Shown: piece by piece, positions 11,221-21,256 of the stretch
Numbering within the stretch: the first letter of the stretch is position 1
How the letters are laid out: every line of letters begins with the position of its first letter
Assembly: GCF_964656455.1 (NCBI RefSeq)
Contig: NC_135722.1
Span: 48,626,628-48,690,627 of the forward strand
Length of the DNA stretch: 64,000 nucleotides
Origin: Halichoerus grypus
Lineage: Eukaryota; Chordata; Mammalia; Carnivora; Phocidae
Direction of reading: 5' to 3'
The notes under the pieces: generated by a model
Told to the model about the DNA's origin: nothing
The model's database searches: none
What the model saw: only the letters and a program-made list of their open reading frames with translations
Program-made: the position numbers and the translations under genes

Positions 11221-11234
11221 AAAACTCCCATCCA

Positions 11235-12020
11235 GAGCTAGAGGGTATTATGCTAAGTGAAATAAATCAATCAGAGGAAGACAATTACCATATGATCTCA
11301 CTGATATGTGGAATTTGAGAAACAAGGCAGAGGATCATAGGGGAAGGGAGGGAAAAATGAAACAAGAGAGGGACAAACCATAAAAAACTCTTTTTTTTTA
11401 AAGATTTTATTTATTTATTTATTTGACAGAGAGAGAGATAGCGAGAGCAGGAACACAAGCAGGGGGAGTGGGAGAGGGAGAAGCAGGCCTCCTGCAGAGC
11501 AGGGAGCCCAATGCGGGGCTGGGACCATGACCAGAGCCGAAGGCAGACGCTTAACGACTGAGCCACCCAGGTGCCCCAAAGACTCTTAATCTCAGGAAAC
11601 AAACTGAGGGTTGCTGGAGTGGAGGGGGGTGGGAGGGATGGGGTGGCTGGGTGATAGACATTGGGGAGGATATGTGCTATGGTGAGCACTGTGAATTGTG
11701 TAAGACTGATGAATCACAGACCTGTACCCCTGAAACAAATAATACATTATGTGTTAATAAAAACAAAACAAAACAAAACACAGTTTAGACAAGTAAAGTT
11801 AAGGTTTTCGTTACTGTCAAACTAAGTATCTATGATTTTGGTTGCTCAACAACTGGACTACTCACTATTTCCATAATATCACAATGACACTACTCCCATA
11901 AAATAGGAATATGATTGCTTCCACCACTTAGGGCAAACATTGGCAAAACATGGCCCATGGAACAAGTTCATCCTGTTGCCTATTTTTGTAAATAAATGTT
12001 TACTGGAACATAAAAAAAAA
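11235..12020 (+). mobile_element. Carnivore L1 3' end with apparent 3' transduction
   Basis: A 5'-truncated carnivore L1 3' end (11235-11781) finishes in an aaacaaaacaaaac tail. It is followed by about 230 bp of non-L1 sequence (11782-12011), which ends with its own AATAAA (11991-11996) and a second A-run (12012-12020). The duplicated target aaaactcccatcca (11221-11234) recurs only after the second A-run, as aaaacctcccatcca (12017-12031). The whole 0.8 kb therefore behaves as one insertion, as expected when an L1 transcript reads through its own poly(A) signal. Confidence 0.75.
11391..11577 (-). mobile_element. CAN-SINE, antisense, inside the L1
   Basis: This is a complete antisense SINE from a T-run and aaagattttatttatttatt to gagccacccaggtgcccc. 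The L1 3' UTR continues directly after it, with aaaaactc or aagactc repeated at the borders. Confidence 0.93.
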
Positions 12021-12039
12021 CCTCCCATCCATATGTTTA

Positions 12040-12420
12040 ATCTTTATTTAATCTTTACAACTCTGTGAGATTATTAGAACTATTTCCATGTTACAGACAA
12101 GAAAATGGAGGCACAGAGAGGTTAAATAATTTCCCCAAGGTCACATAGTTAAAAAGAAGTGGTATGACTGTGGAGCCCACATTATCTTTTTTTTTAAAGA
12201 TATTTATTTATTTACTTGAGAAAGAGAGAGCATGAGCAGTTGGGAGGGGCAAAGGGAGAGGGAGAAGCAGGCTCCCTGCTGAGCAGGGAGCCCGATGCAG
12301 GGCTCAATCCCAGGACCCTGAGATCATAACCTGAGCTGAAGGCAGATGCTTAACTGACTGAGCCACCCAGGTGCCCTTGGAGCCCACATTATCAACCTCT
12401 ACTTATACTGATTACTATGG
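12040..12420 (-). repeat. MIR, antisense, split by a SINE
   Basis: The MIR core is clear: aaaatggaggcacagagagg, ttaaataatttccccaaggt and cacatag. The copy is split at 12186 by a CAN-SINE and resumes after the duplicated ggagcccacattatc. Confidence 0.85.
12187..12378 (-). mobile_element. CAN-SINE, antisense, in a MIR
   Basis: This is a complete antisense SINE with exact 15-base target duplications ggagcccacattatc at 12172-12186 and 12379-12393. Confidence 0.96.
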
Positions 12421-12426
12421 ACTGAG

Positions 12427-12560
12427 ACTGTGCCAAGTCTTCTCACAAACTTTATTTCATTTAGTCTCCAAAACACCCATAATATATATTGTCATTTTAT
12501 GAAAAATAAACTGATTTTTAACAAACCCTAGATTAAACAAAATATCAACTACAAACATGA
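12427..12560 (-). repeat. MIR-like fragment, antisense
   Basis: The pattern 'tgtgccaagtcttctcac ... atttcatttagtctcc ... cattttatgaaaaataaact' matches the MIR 3' half in antisense. It is diverged. Confidence 0.5.
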
Positions 12561-12654
12561 AACTAAAACCCAGAAACCTTAACTCTCAATTCAGTGCTCC
12601 TTCTATGACATCATGGAATTAAGAAATGTTACCCACATGGTATTGGAAGATAAA

Positions 12655-12850
12655 GGAAGAAACAGTCTAGCATTGTTGAGCCCCTATCATGTTCCAAGCA
12701 CTCTATATATCTCATAACATTTACTCTTCTCAGCAGCTCTGTGGGTACATTAATCCCACTTTATAGATTAGGAATCTAAGGCTCAAAGATGTTAAATAAA
12801 TTACCCAAGATTACATGAGTGAGCTAGGATATAAACCCAGACTGGGCTGG
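12655..12850 (-). repeat. MIR, antisense
   Basis: This is a well-preserved antisense MIR: 'ttgttgagcccctatcatgt', 'ccactttatagattagga', 'aaggctcaaagatgttaaat' and 'ggatataaacccag'. Confidence 0.85.
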
Positions 12851-15750
12851 CCCAAAGCTGAAAGGTTTCCCTTGAACAGGAATGTGGCATGATAGAAAGA
12901 AGTAGAGACTGAAAAGGAAGAAGGCAGGGGGAGAAATTATGAGGTTGTAGGGTATTGTGACACCTTCTCCTTCATGTAGCTTTCCGGATAAATTTCTATT
13001 TCCTAAATTTCCCAAACATATCCTTTTAGTCTGTCCCAGTCTTTTTTTTTTTCTTTTGTATTTCTTTTGGTCTCTTGGGTTCCTGCATCAAAGCCATCCC
13101 AAAGCATCAGAAGGAGGAGGGCAAAAGGGAGATGTTAGGAGGGAGGTGCAAGATAAAAGAATCTTTCCTGATTTGTCTGTGTTCTCTGATCATGGGAGAA
13201 AGAGAAGATGGAGTTTCTGTACCATCTTTCTTTGTAGTGATGCATCAACTTTCTTTTATACACATTCCCTAAGTCTTTTCCTAACTAGCCTGGTCATCTT
13301 AGGAAGACCCTGAGTCAAAGGCATCTGAATAAAGTGAGTGTATTCTATTACCTGCTTCATTCCTCTTCAAGTGGTCAATTTCCCCATGTTTTCTTTCTGT
13401 CCAATACATCCCTCTTCCTGTTACTCTCTACACCTAATAAAACCCAAACTCCTATCAGCATTTTCCACAACTGGTCCACCCTAATACTCAGATTAATACC
13501 ACTTTCTACATCTTTTCTGCTCATAGCTGGTTTCTTTATTTATTCATACTCTGCCTGGCCTCCCTGCAGCTTTTGTAACCCTCTATTCATAGTCGATTCT
13601 TTCCTTCACCTAATCTTTCATTGGATCTGTTGTCTATATAGCAAATTTATCCTACCCAAACATCATCTATCTTATCTACAGAAGTTCTAAACTTTTGCAC
13701 TTAATCTAACTTCCTTATGTTTTATCTGGTCCCTGAAGATTTACTCACTCTTCTATAGGTTGTTTTCCTTACATATTATTCCAACTTTGTCAAATTTTCT
13801 GGTAATTCATTTAAATTCCCTACTCTGGATCATTTCCAACCAACTCCTTTTTGCATTCTGCCTTCTTTATATGCCATTCCTATCATCTGTATCTCATCAG
13901 TTCTGCCCATCTCATACCTTTCTCCATTTTCCCATCCATACATACAACCATTATAATACCTTTACTAATCAGTTACTAAAGCAGAGCTTGTAATAAGAAC
14001 TATTGTCAAAAGGAGAGACAGAAGTATCAGTAAATAATCTACATCTAGAAATATGGGTAGATTTGTAGCATGATAACTAGCAAACTGAAACATGATAAAC
14101 AAGAATCTGTTTTTGACAGAAAGACTATGTGCAAATCACAGAGTTAGAGAACATCATAAAATATTTAGAAAAATGGAAATAGTAGGCAATGACTGGATTA
14201 TTGTAGGACAGTTAAGAAATATATTTTGGGGGATTTAGTATGTATTTCTCCAAAATTGGATGTATTTAGGGTCAGTGATATGGGTAGATTTCTACGTAAA
14301 ATTTCACTCTAGACAAAAATGGCAGTTAGGTTGATGAGGGCTGAGGTTGAAGGAAGAAAGACAAGGTAATAGGCTATTGAAATAGCTAAATTAAGAAATA
14401 ACAAGGACCTGGTGGACATAAGGGACTAGGGGGAAGGCAGTAGAAATAGGACAGGAGAAAGGAACAGACATGAGAGATAATTAAAGAGGAAGCTGAGATA
14501 GAACTTGTATTAGTTGTGGGTGAGATGTGGGTTTGGGTAGGAAGAATAGGTATGGAAGACAGGAAATTTTCAGATCTCTGGTATAGGTGACTGCATGGAA
14601 ACTAATGTTATTGATTGTGATAAAGGAATAACAGGCTTAGGAAATATTTTTCTAGACATTTTGTATTTGAGGGACTCGTGTGACATCAAGAGAATTATGT
14701 CCACTCCTTGCTATACCATTAAGGACATATAGGGCACTTTGGCATAAAGTTCCTCCTTTACGTCCACCTAAGTAATAGCAGCAGTGACATAGCTAGTAAA
14801 ATAATACCTGGGCTTTCACAGGCTCCAGCAGAAACAGTAATGAGAGGAGCTTCACCAAACCAGTGTCAGGGAGAGGAAAGAAAGAAGGACAGTTAATGTC
14901 TCTATGTGGAGATGCCACACAAGCCAAGATCTGAAGGTTAATTAGGAGTAAGCTACCCTCATGGAGATTGCAGCATGAGCAAAGGTACAGAGGTGATAAG
15001 CATGTTGTATGCCAAGAGTTGCAAGGTATAAAATACAATGTATGCTTTGGCAAGAAATAAGGTTTTGGTAATAGTAGTGGCATATCATGAAGTACTTATA
15101 TGCCCTGTTAAATAACTTGAACATTATTGTGTAGGCAGTGGGGTATTATAGAAGAATTTTAAGTAGGAAGTGAAATGGTCAGATTTGAGCTTCAGGGAGA
15201 GACTATAGGCAGTGAAACCAATTAGGAGTCCACATGTGAGAGGCTAATTTTTCTTTCTTTTTCTTTTCTTTAGCATGCAGAGCATCAAACATGATAGAGA
15301 AAATTAAAGGATGAGCAAAAGGTCTGAGGCCAAGAGAGTCAAATGCACAATAGATGGTATATGAGGCAGTTACTGAGGAGAAAGAATCAAGGGTAAGGAT
15401 ACGAATGACAATTGTAATTTTAAGGTTCCCTTTTATGAAGCTGGTATGTAGTATAGGGATAGGCATGGCAGTTTAAACTTTCAGGGATGAGAAGATGAAG
15501 ATATGTCCCCCCCACTAGATTATAAACTATTTAAAGACTTAGTATCTTAATTACTTTTTATGTATCAAATCTCTGAATCTGTGGCCTGGAGCATAGTTGA
15601 TCCACCATGAATTTTGAAATAAATAAAACTTTGCGTGTGAATGTTAAGGAAGGGAGTGATGAGAAATGCAAACCAGGGATATGGGCATTTTGTAATTGCA
15701 TTAAAGTACTTTAGTACTGAGAGAAATGCAAGGGGCTCAAGTATTTAGTA
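12850..15750. other. Mostly unassigned DNA, possible L2 traces
   Basis: I see no gene. 13390-13990 on the + strand has the C/T-rich, protein-like look of a decayed L2 (many short overlapping ORFs, none with a domain). 14340-15240 resembles an abundant ancient mammalian repeat ('caaaggtacagaggtgataa', 'gaagtgaaatggtcagattt') that I cannot name with confidence. Confidence 0.35.
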
Positions 15751-15814
15751 ATGGTCAAGTACTGATGGCAAAGCATAAAGAGAAGAGAAACTCAGGTATA
15801 AAATCATTAGCAAA

Positions 15815-16600
15815 TTCAGTATTTTTAGATTCCATATATAAGTGAGACATGCAGTATTTGTCTTTTTCTGTCTTGCTTATTTCACCTCTTATAATGCCCT
15901 CAAGGTCCATCCATATTGTCACAAATGTCAGGATTTCCTTCTTTTTTATGACAGAATAATATTGCATTATATATAAATATATATATGTGTGTATGTTATA
16001 TACATATCTATCACATTTTGCATGTATATTATATACAAGTATGTACATATATACATATATATCACAATATACATGTATATTATATACATATACATATATA
16101 TATCATTTTCTTTATCCATTCATCCATTGATAGTCACTTAGGTTGTTTCTGTATCTTGGCTATTCATAGAAACAGAGCCCTGGTTATTAGACTCAACTAA
16201 TGAATCAAACACTACATCAAAAACTAATGATGTATTATATGTTGGCTAATTGAACATAATAAAAAAAAAGAAACAGAGAATAGAGTTATAATGGTGGTTG
16301 TCAGGGGCTGGGGAGTGGAGGAAATGGGGAGATGTTGGTCAATGGGTACAAAATTTCAGTTATAAGATGAATAAGTTCTGGGGATTTAATGTATAGCATG
16401 GCGACTATAATTAACAATACTGTATTGTTTGCTTGAAGGTTGCTATGAGAGTACAGCTTTAGCGTTCTCGTCATAACAGCAACAAAATGATAATTGTGTG
16501 AGGTAAATATTACGGTAAACATTTCACAATATATACTTGTATCAAATTGTCACATAGTATACCTTATATGTTATATGTCAATTATATCTCAATAAAGCTA
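15815..16600. mobile_element. Old L1 3' end with 5' inversion (twin priming)
   Basis: 15815-16167 is antisense L1 ORF2 3' sequence ('catatataagtgagacatgc', 'ccctcaaggtccatccatat'). 16269-16600 is sense L1 3' UTR ('aatggtggttgtcaggggct', then an AATAAA-type end). The antisense block joined head-to-head to a sense 3' end is the hallmark of twin priming. A short younger L1 sits exactly at the junction. 15965-16110 inside it is TA/TG microsatellite. Confidence 0.65.
16178..16268 (+). mobile_element. Very short (91-bp) carnivore L1 3' end
   Basis: Only the last part of a carnivore L1 3' UTR ('cactacatcaaaaactaatg', 'gttggctaattgaacataat') and an A tail remain. It is flanked by agaaacagag at 16168-16177 and 16269-16278. 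Confidence 0.85.
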
Positions 16601-17002
16601 GAAAAAATCATTATCAGGTTGAAGTTTGGTATGTGAGCACATTCTGCCCCTGCTAACCTCAAAGGAACAGGCCTGAGACTAAAAAGTAAGGAAACTCCTG
16701 AGGGGAAATAGCACCCTGGTGTTAAGCTGATTCTCTCCTATTCTCCTTTCTAATCTCCGTACTCCCTTCCAGTGCTATGACCATATAGAGACACTAGGGA
16801 GACAGTAACCCTTTCTTCGCACCAACTTCCATGTGAATATGTCCACTTCTGTTTCACATCAAATTCAGAAGAGGCTTGAAGTTTTGAAAGGGCAAATTTT
16901 ATTTTCAATACCAAGATAAACAAAGAGAGTCCTCTACTTCATGTATGCTTTTATACTGGTCTTGTTCCTGGTAAAATATTTTTAAAAAGGAAGCCATTAG
17001 AT

Positions 17003-17336
17003 TGAGATGGCTCTCATGCCTTGGTTGCCTGCTTAAGCAAACCAAAACTTAAGCTAGAGTCAATTGTAAATGTGCTCATAACCAAGAAAACAAAATTTAA
17101 GAATAACCAATCACAAACAGCCAGTGAGACTCTCCCAAATAAGGCAACAACTTAAACTGTAGCCAATCAAATAATGCCCTTGCTTTGTTTTTGAGTCGGC
17201 TCTATAAAAGCCTTTCCACTAGCTTCTGTCTGTAGAGCACACTTTACCACTTTCAGTTTGGTGCCGCCCATTTTAAATCAATTTTGCTCAAATAAACTCT
17301 TGAAAATTTTAATATGCCTCAGTTTAATTTTTAACA
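17003..17336 (+). mobile_element. Solo LTR of an endogenous retrovirus, sense
   Basis: This 334-bp block begins TGAGATGG and ends TTTTTAACA, so it has the TG...CA ends of an LTR. Inside are two CCAAT boxes (about 17107 and 17163), a TATAAAA box (17213-17219) and an AATAAA signal (17291-17296) in the right order and spacing. No internal retroviral genes adjoin it, so it is a solo LTR. I cannot name the family and I do not find a clear target duplication. It lies in the same orientation as OR6A2 and ends about 950 bp before its start codon. Confidence 0.7.
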
Positions 17337-17339
17337 ATG

Positions 17340-18260
17340 CTAAAGGAAGGTGTTCTACTCTCATTCCAAGGGAGCACAACTTTTAGAACTGATGGGATTC
17401 TCAGCTCTTCTACCATCTAGAATCCACTTCCTAATATAATTTCTAGGTGGGTCCCAAGTCCTCCTCTTAAGTGCTAGGTTATGTAGAACTTTCTTTCTAT
17501 AGATGCTGTGACTTTCTTGGGTTCTACTTTGTTCCCTCTTCCTTGTAGTGTGGAGTCACTTCTGTAGCTGAGCTCTAAAGATTCTCTCCCCTAGATGTAA
17601 ATCCAGGATGTATCTTACAGTCCCTTCTTTGTGTTGCCTGAATATTTTTGAAGCTCTGAGGTCCTGACTTCCTGGTTCCATCTCTTACTATCTGTGTGAC
17701 CTGGAACAAGTTACTTAATCTCTTTATGCCTCAGTTTTCTCAGGTGTTAAGTGGGGTTAATAATAGTACGAACTCACTGCGTTCTTCGGAAGATTAAGTG
17801 TATTAATATCTGCAAATATTTTAAAACAGTGCCCACACTATCAATGCCTAGTAAGTACTCAATTGTGTTATACATTATTGTTATTCCTGCACTATGTAAC
17901 TTATTTCCTCAAAACAGAGTCACAATCTAGCTCACAAACAAACTCTTACTTTAGGGCAGCCTAGACTCTCTTACTATTTGTGGTTTTGATCTATATTCTT
18001 CAGGGACCAACTAGTAGTCACTTTATCGGTATATGCTTCTCCAAGGGCCATAACAGATTTTTATCCTATCACCAATATGAAGCAGTTTATTTTTGTCCAC
18101 TTTTGTCTTAGCTCATTTCAAGATTACAGAAGAAAGTGATGGCCTCAGTTCAGTGATGAATGACATGCATTCCATGCATTCTGTCAATATAAACCCACCA
18201 AGAGAAAGGCTGGGTTCTTGCTGTTGGCTCCTGAAGATCCTCTGTTCTCTCTCCTAAAGA
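17340..18260. other. Region upstream of OR6A2, with a MIR
   Basis: About 17660-17890 is a sense MIR ('tgtgtgacctggaacaagtt', 'tctctttatgcctcagtttt'). The rest is unassigned and should hold the distal part of the OR6A2 5' region. Olfactory receptor promoters and 5' noncoding exons often lie some kilobases upstream, so I do not place one here. Confidence 0.6.
18240..18259 (+). promoter_or_regulatory. Possible splice acceptor before OR6A2 coding exon
   Basis: A pyrimidine-rich run (ctctgttctctctcctaaag) ends in AG 23 bp before the start codon. This fits the usual design in which a noncoding 5' exon is spliced just ahead of a single coding exon. No transcript evidence is available here. Confidence 0.35.
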
Positions 18261-18281
18261 GCAGTGGGCAAGACTGACACC

Positions 18282-19223
18282 ATGGAGCAGAGGAACCAGA
18301 GTGGGAGGATAAGTGAGTTTGTGTTGCTGGGCTTCCCAGCTCCTCCACCAGTGCGGGCACTTTTATTTGCCCTTTCTCTGCTGGCCTATGTGTTGGTGCT
18401 AACTGAAAATACACTCATCATTATGGCAATTAGGAACCACCCCACCCTTCACAAACCCATGTACTTCTTTCTGGCTAATATGTCCTTCTTGGAGATCTGG
18501 TATGTTACTGTCACTATTCCCAAGATGTTAGCTGGCTTTGTTGGGTCCAAACAGAGCCATGGACAGCTGATCTCCTTTGAGGGCTGCATGACACAGCTCT
18601 ACTTTTTCCTGGGACTGGGCTGCACTGAGTGTGTCCTTCTTGCTGTTATGGCCTATGACCGCTATGTGGCCATCGGCCACCCTCTCCACTATGCTGTCAT
18701 TGTCAGTGGCCGACTGTGTGTGCAGCTGGCAGCTGGCTCCTGGGCTGGAGGTTTTAGCATCTCCATGGTCAAGGTTTTTCTCATTTCTCGCCTCTCCTAC
18801 TGTGGACCCAACATCATCAACCACTTTTTCTGTGATGTCTCCCCATTGCTCAATCTTTCATGCACTGACATGTCAACAGCAGAGCTTACAGACTTTGTTC
18901 TGGCCATTTTTATCCTGCTGGGGCCCCTCTCTGTCACTGGGGCCTCCTACATGGCCATCACTGGTGCTCTGGTGCGCATTCCTTCAGCTGCTGGGCGCCA
19001 TAAAGCCTTTTCCACCTGTGCCTCTCACCTCACTGTTGTGATCATCTTCTACGCTGCCAGTATCTTCATCTATGCCCGGCCAAAGGCACTCTCAGCTTTT
19101 GACACTAACAAGCTGGTTTCTGTACTCTATGCTGTCATTGTACCATTGCTTAACCCTATCATTTACTGCTTGCGCAATCAAGAGGTCAAGAGAGCCCTAC
19201 GCCGTACTCTGCACCTATTCTAG
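18282..19223 (+). CDS. OR6A2: Olfactory receptor OR6A2 (rodent I7 ortholog), tail-truncated
   Basis: This is a single-exon odorant-gated GPCR of 313 residues that signals through Golf in olfactory cilia; the rodent ortholog I7 is the classical octanal receptor. The start is the ATG at 18282, in a strong context (caccATGG), giving MEQRNQSG with an N-glycosylation site at Asn5. The longer upstream frame has no ATG. Seven hydrophobic segments are present. Family motifs are [16 protein letters not shown] (57-72), [10 protein letters not shown] (123-132), SYCG (172-175), KAFSTCASH (241-249) and [12 protein letters not shown] (288-299). Cys102 and Cys184 are placed for the conserved disulfide. Lys164 and Asp204, proposed aldehyde contacts in rodent I7, are both kept. 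Oddities are Gly132 where nearly all receptors have Cys, and a stop after residue 313, whereas human OR6A2 has 327 residues. Identity to OR6A2 is very high by memory (for example [12 protein letters not shown] and GFVGSKQ). Confidence 0.93.
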   Translation: MEQRNQSGRISEFVLLGFPAPPPVRALLFALSLLAYVLVLTENTLIIMAIRNHPTLHKPMYFFLANMSFLEIWYVTVTIPKMLAGFVGSKQSHGQLISFEGCMTQLYFFLGLGCTECVLLAVMAYDRYVAIGHPLHYAVIVSGRLCVQLAAGSWAGGFSISMVKVFLISRLSYCGPNIINHFFCDVSPLLNLSCTDMSTAELTDFVLAIFILLGPLSVTGASYMAITGALVRIPSAAGRHKAFSTCASHLTVVIIFYAASIFIYARPKALSAFDTNKLVSVLYAVIVPLLNPIIYCLRNQEVKRALRRTLHLF

Positions 19224-19265
19224 GGCCAGGATGCTAAGCATGGGAAAGCTAGCCAAGATAGGTAG
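19224..19265 (+). other. Relict in-frame tail codons of OR6A2
   Basis: After the TAG at 19221-19223 the same frame stays open for 13 codons and stops at 19263-19265. Counting the TAG codon as one residue gives 327 codons, the length of human OR6A2. Residues GQD and KAS match the human tail by memory. The DNA therefore looks like former coding sequence cut off by one substitution (CAG to TAG is the simplest). Confidence 0.7.
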
Positions 19266-20100
19266 AAAATGCTCTTAAATTTGGGATCTATATCTTCTTT
19301 TAAGTCCAGGGAAGCTCTTATGGCCTAAATTAGGGACTAGGGTTCAAAAACACCAACAAGGAACTAATCCAGGAGAAAGAAGAGGGATGGATTGCAAGCT
19401 GGCAGCTGGATTTCTGGACAACATTGTAAATACATGCTAGAAGTTCTCATGTCATCTGCTGTAGTGTAATTTACATAGAACAGGTTCATGTATCATGCAA
19501 TCTGGTGGGGCAGAAAGGATTGACTGCGCAGAAGGCTGATTGCACTTCAATATTTAAATAAGCAAACAAATGCAGAACTAGTATCTCTCTAAATGGCCTT
19601 TCCTGGATTTGCTCTTTGTTTTAGTTCTGAGGCTGAAAGTGCAGAAAAGGAAAGCAGAAGGAGGAAGCCATTGAAGGAAGCACAGACTTCATTATGGGAT
19701 AGCATTAGAAGACTTCTGGTGAGATCTCTTCCAGCCACAAGCCACTGATTGTAGCCTATGAGGTAGCAGGGACCCAGGTGATTATTCTAGTATGAATTAC
19801 AAGGCAAACAGATAGGAAACTGAGAATTTTTGTGTAGGCAACATATCACCTCCTGGACTACAGAGATTTCTAGCTTCATTTCCTGATTTACCCACATGGA
19901 GCTAGTGACTGAGTACAGTTGTTTATTTAATCTTCTGTCTCCATAATTAAGGAATTATTATCCCATAAACTTATAGTTTATATATTAAATGGAATCCTAT
20001 GTAGGTCTTAAAATAACATGATCTACACAGAGCTAATGACAGAAAAAATATTCCTAACATAATAAATGCAAATATTAGGTTATGTAATAGCATCAAAAGT
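19266..20100. other. OR6A2 3' flank, unassigned
   Basis: This should contain the OR6A2 3' UTR. I see no strong poly(A) signal close to the stop; the first AATAAA is near 20060. No repeat could be named. Confidence 0.4.
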
Positions 20101-20104
20101 ATCA

Positions 20105-20647
20105 GGCTTACAAATGGATAAGGAAGATGTGATATAGATTTATACACACACACACACACATACTGAAATATTACTCAGCTGTAAAAAAGGATGAGATGTA
20201 CCATTTGCAACAATATGGATGGACCTAGAGGGCATTACACTAAGTGAAATAAGTCACTTATTAAGGAAGAAAAATACCATATGATTTCACTTATAAGTGG
20301 AATCTAAAAAACCAAATGAATAAACAAATAAAAACAGAATTAGACTTATAAGCACAGAGAACAAATTGATGGTTGCCAAAGGGGAAGAAGGTATAGGATG
20401 GACAAAATGGGTGAAAAGGAGTGGGAGATACAGGCTTTCAGTTACGGAATGAATAAGTCATGGGAATAAAAAACACAGCATAAGGAATACAGTTGATGAT
20501 ATTATAGTAGTAATGTAGTGAGGCTGATGGTAGCTACACTTGTGGTGAATGTAGCATAACATATAGAGAAGTCGAATTATTGTGTCGTACATCTGAAACT
20601 AATTACCATTGTATGTCACCTGTACTCATGTTTTTAAAATTAATTTA
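20105..20647 (+). mobile_element. Old L1M 3' end, sense
   Basis: The ORF2 C-terminal end and 3' UTR follow the L1M order: 'actcagctgtaaaaaaggat', 'ataccatatgatttcactta', 'aaattgatggttgccaaagg' and 'acatctgaaactaattacca'. An (AC)n run lies at 20147-20160. The element is followed directly by a SINE. Confidence 0.8.
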
Positions 20648-20856
20648 AGGGGCACCTGGGTGGCTCAGTCAGTTAAGCATCTGCCTTCAACTCAGGTCAT
20701 GATCTCAGGGTCCTGGGATAGAGCCCCGCCTTGGGCTCCCTGCTCAGTGGGGAGTCTGCTTCTCCCTCTGCCTCTCCCCCTGTTTGTGCTCTCTCTCTCT
20801 CTAGTTTGCTCTCTCTCAAATAAATAAATAAAATCTTAAAAAAATAAAAAATAAAT
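20648..20856 (+). mobile_element. CAN-SINE, sense
   Basis: This is a complete SINE, ggggcacctgggtggctcag to an AAATAA-rich tail, flanked by aaaattaattta (20636-20647) and aaaattaatttta (20857-20869). Confidence 0.95.
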
Positions 20857-20883
20857 AAAATTAATTTTAAAAAGCTAATGACA

Positions 20884-21070
20884 GGGGCACCTGCATGGCT
20901 CAGTCGGTTAAGCATCTGCCTTCGGCTCAGGTCATGATCCCAGGGTCCTGGGATAGAGCCCGCATCGGGCTCCCTGCTCAGCAGGGAGCCTGCTTCTCTC
21001 TCTCCCTCTGCCTGCTGCTCCCTGTGCTTGTGCTGTCAAATAAATAAATAAAATCTTAAAAAAAAAAAAA
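20884..21070 (+). mobile_element. CAN-SINE, sense
   Basis: This is a complete SINE with target duplications aaaaagctaatgaca (20869-20883) and aaaaagcttatgaca (21071-21085). It lies 28 bp after the previous SINE. Confidence 0.95.
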
Positions 21071-21114
21071 AAAAAGCTTATGACAGCCCAGCATAAAACC
21101 AAGCATAGGCTTTC

Positions 21115-21242
21115 AAAAAAAAATTTTTTTTAAGTAGGCTCCACGCCCAGCATCTCCTGGCTTGAACTCATGACCCTGAGGTCATGACCTGAGCTTAGAT
21201 CAAGAGTTAGACACATAACCAACTGAGCCACCGAGGCACGCC
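21115..21242 (-). mobile_element. Older CAN-SINE, antisense
   Basis: This is a diverged antisense SINE ('taagtaggctccacgcccag', 'aaccaactgagccaccgagg'), flanked by aagcataggcttt at 21101-21113 and 21244-21256. It is the third SINE within 600 bp. Confidence 0.9.
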
Positions 21243-21256
21243 AAAGCATAGGCTTT

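Noticed and set aside
12957..13313. 118-codon frame after the MIR cluster
   Set aside because: Phe/Ser/Leu-rich translation of pyrimidine-rich DNA; no motif.
16620..17002. Extension of the LTR into an internal proviral region
   Set aside because: No primer-binding site or gag/pol-like frame is visible on either side; only the LTR itself is supported.
18264..18281. Longer OR6A2 start at 18264
   Set aside because: It would need a GTG start; the ATG at 18282 has a strong Kozak context and matches the family N-terminus.
18528..19041. Open frames of 98 and 136 codons overlapping OR6A2 in other frames
   Set aside because: They are shadows of the conserved receptor frame, with no family motif and no supporting start context.
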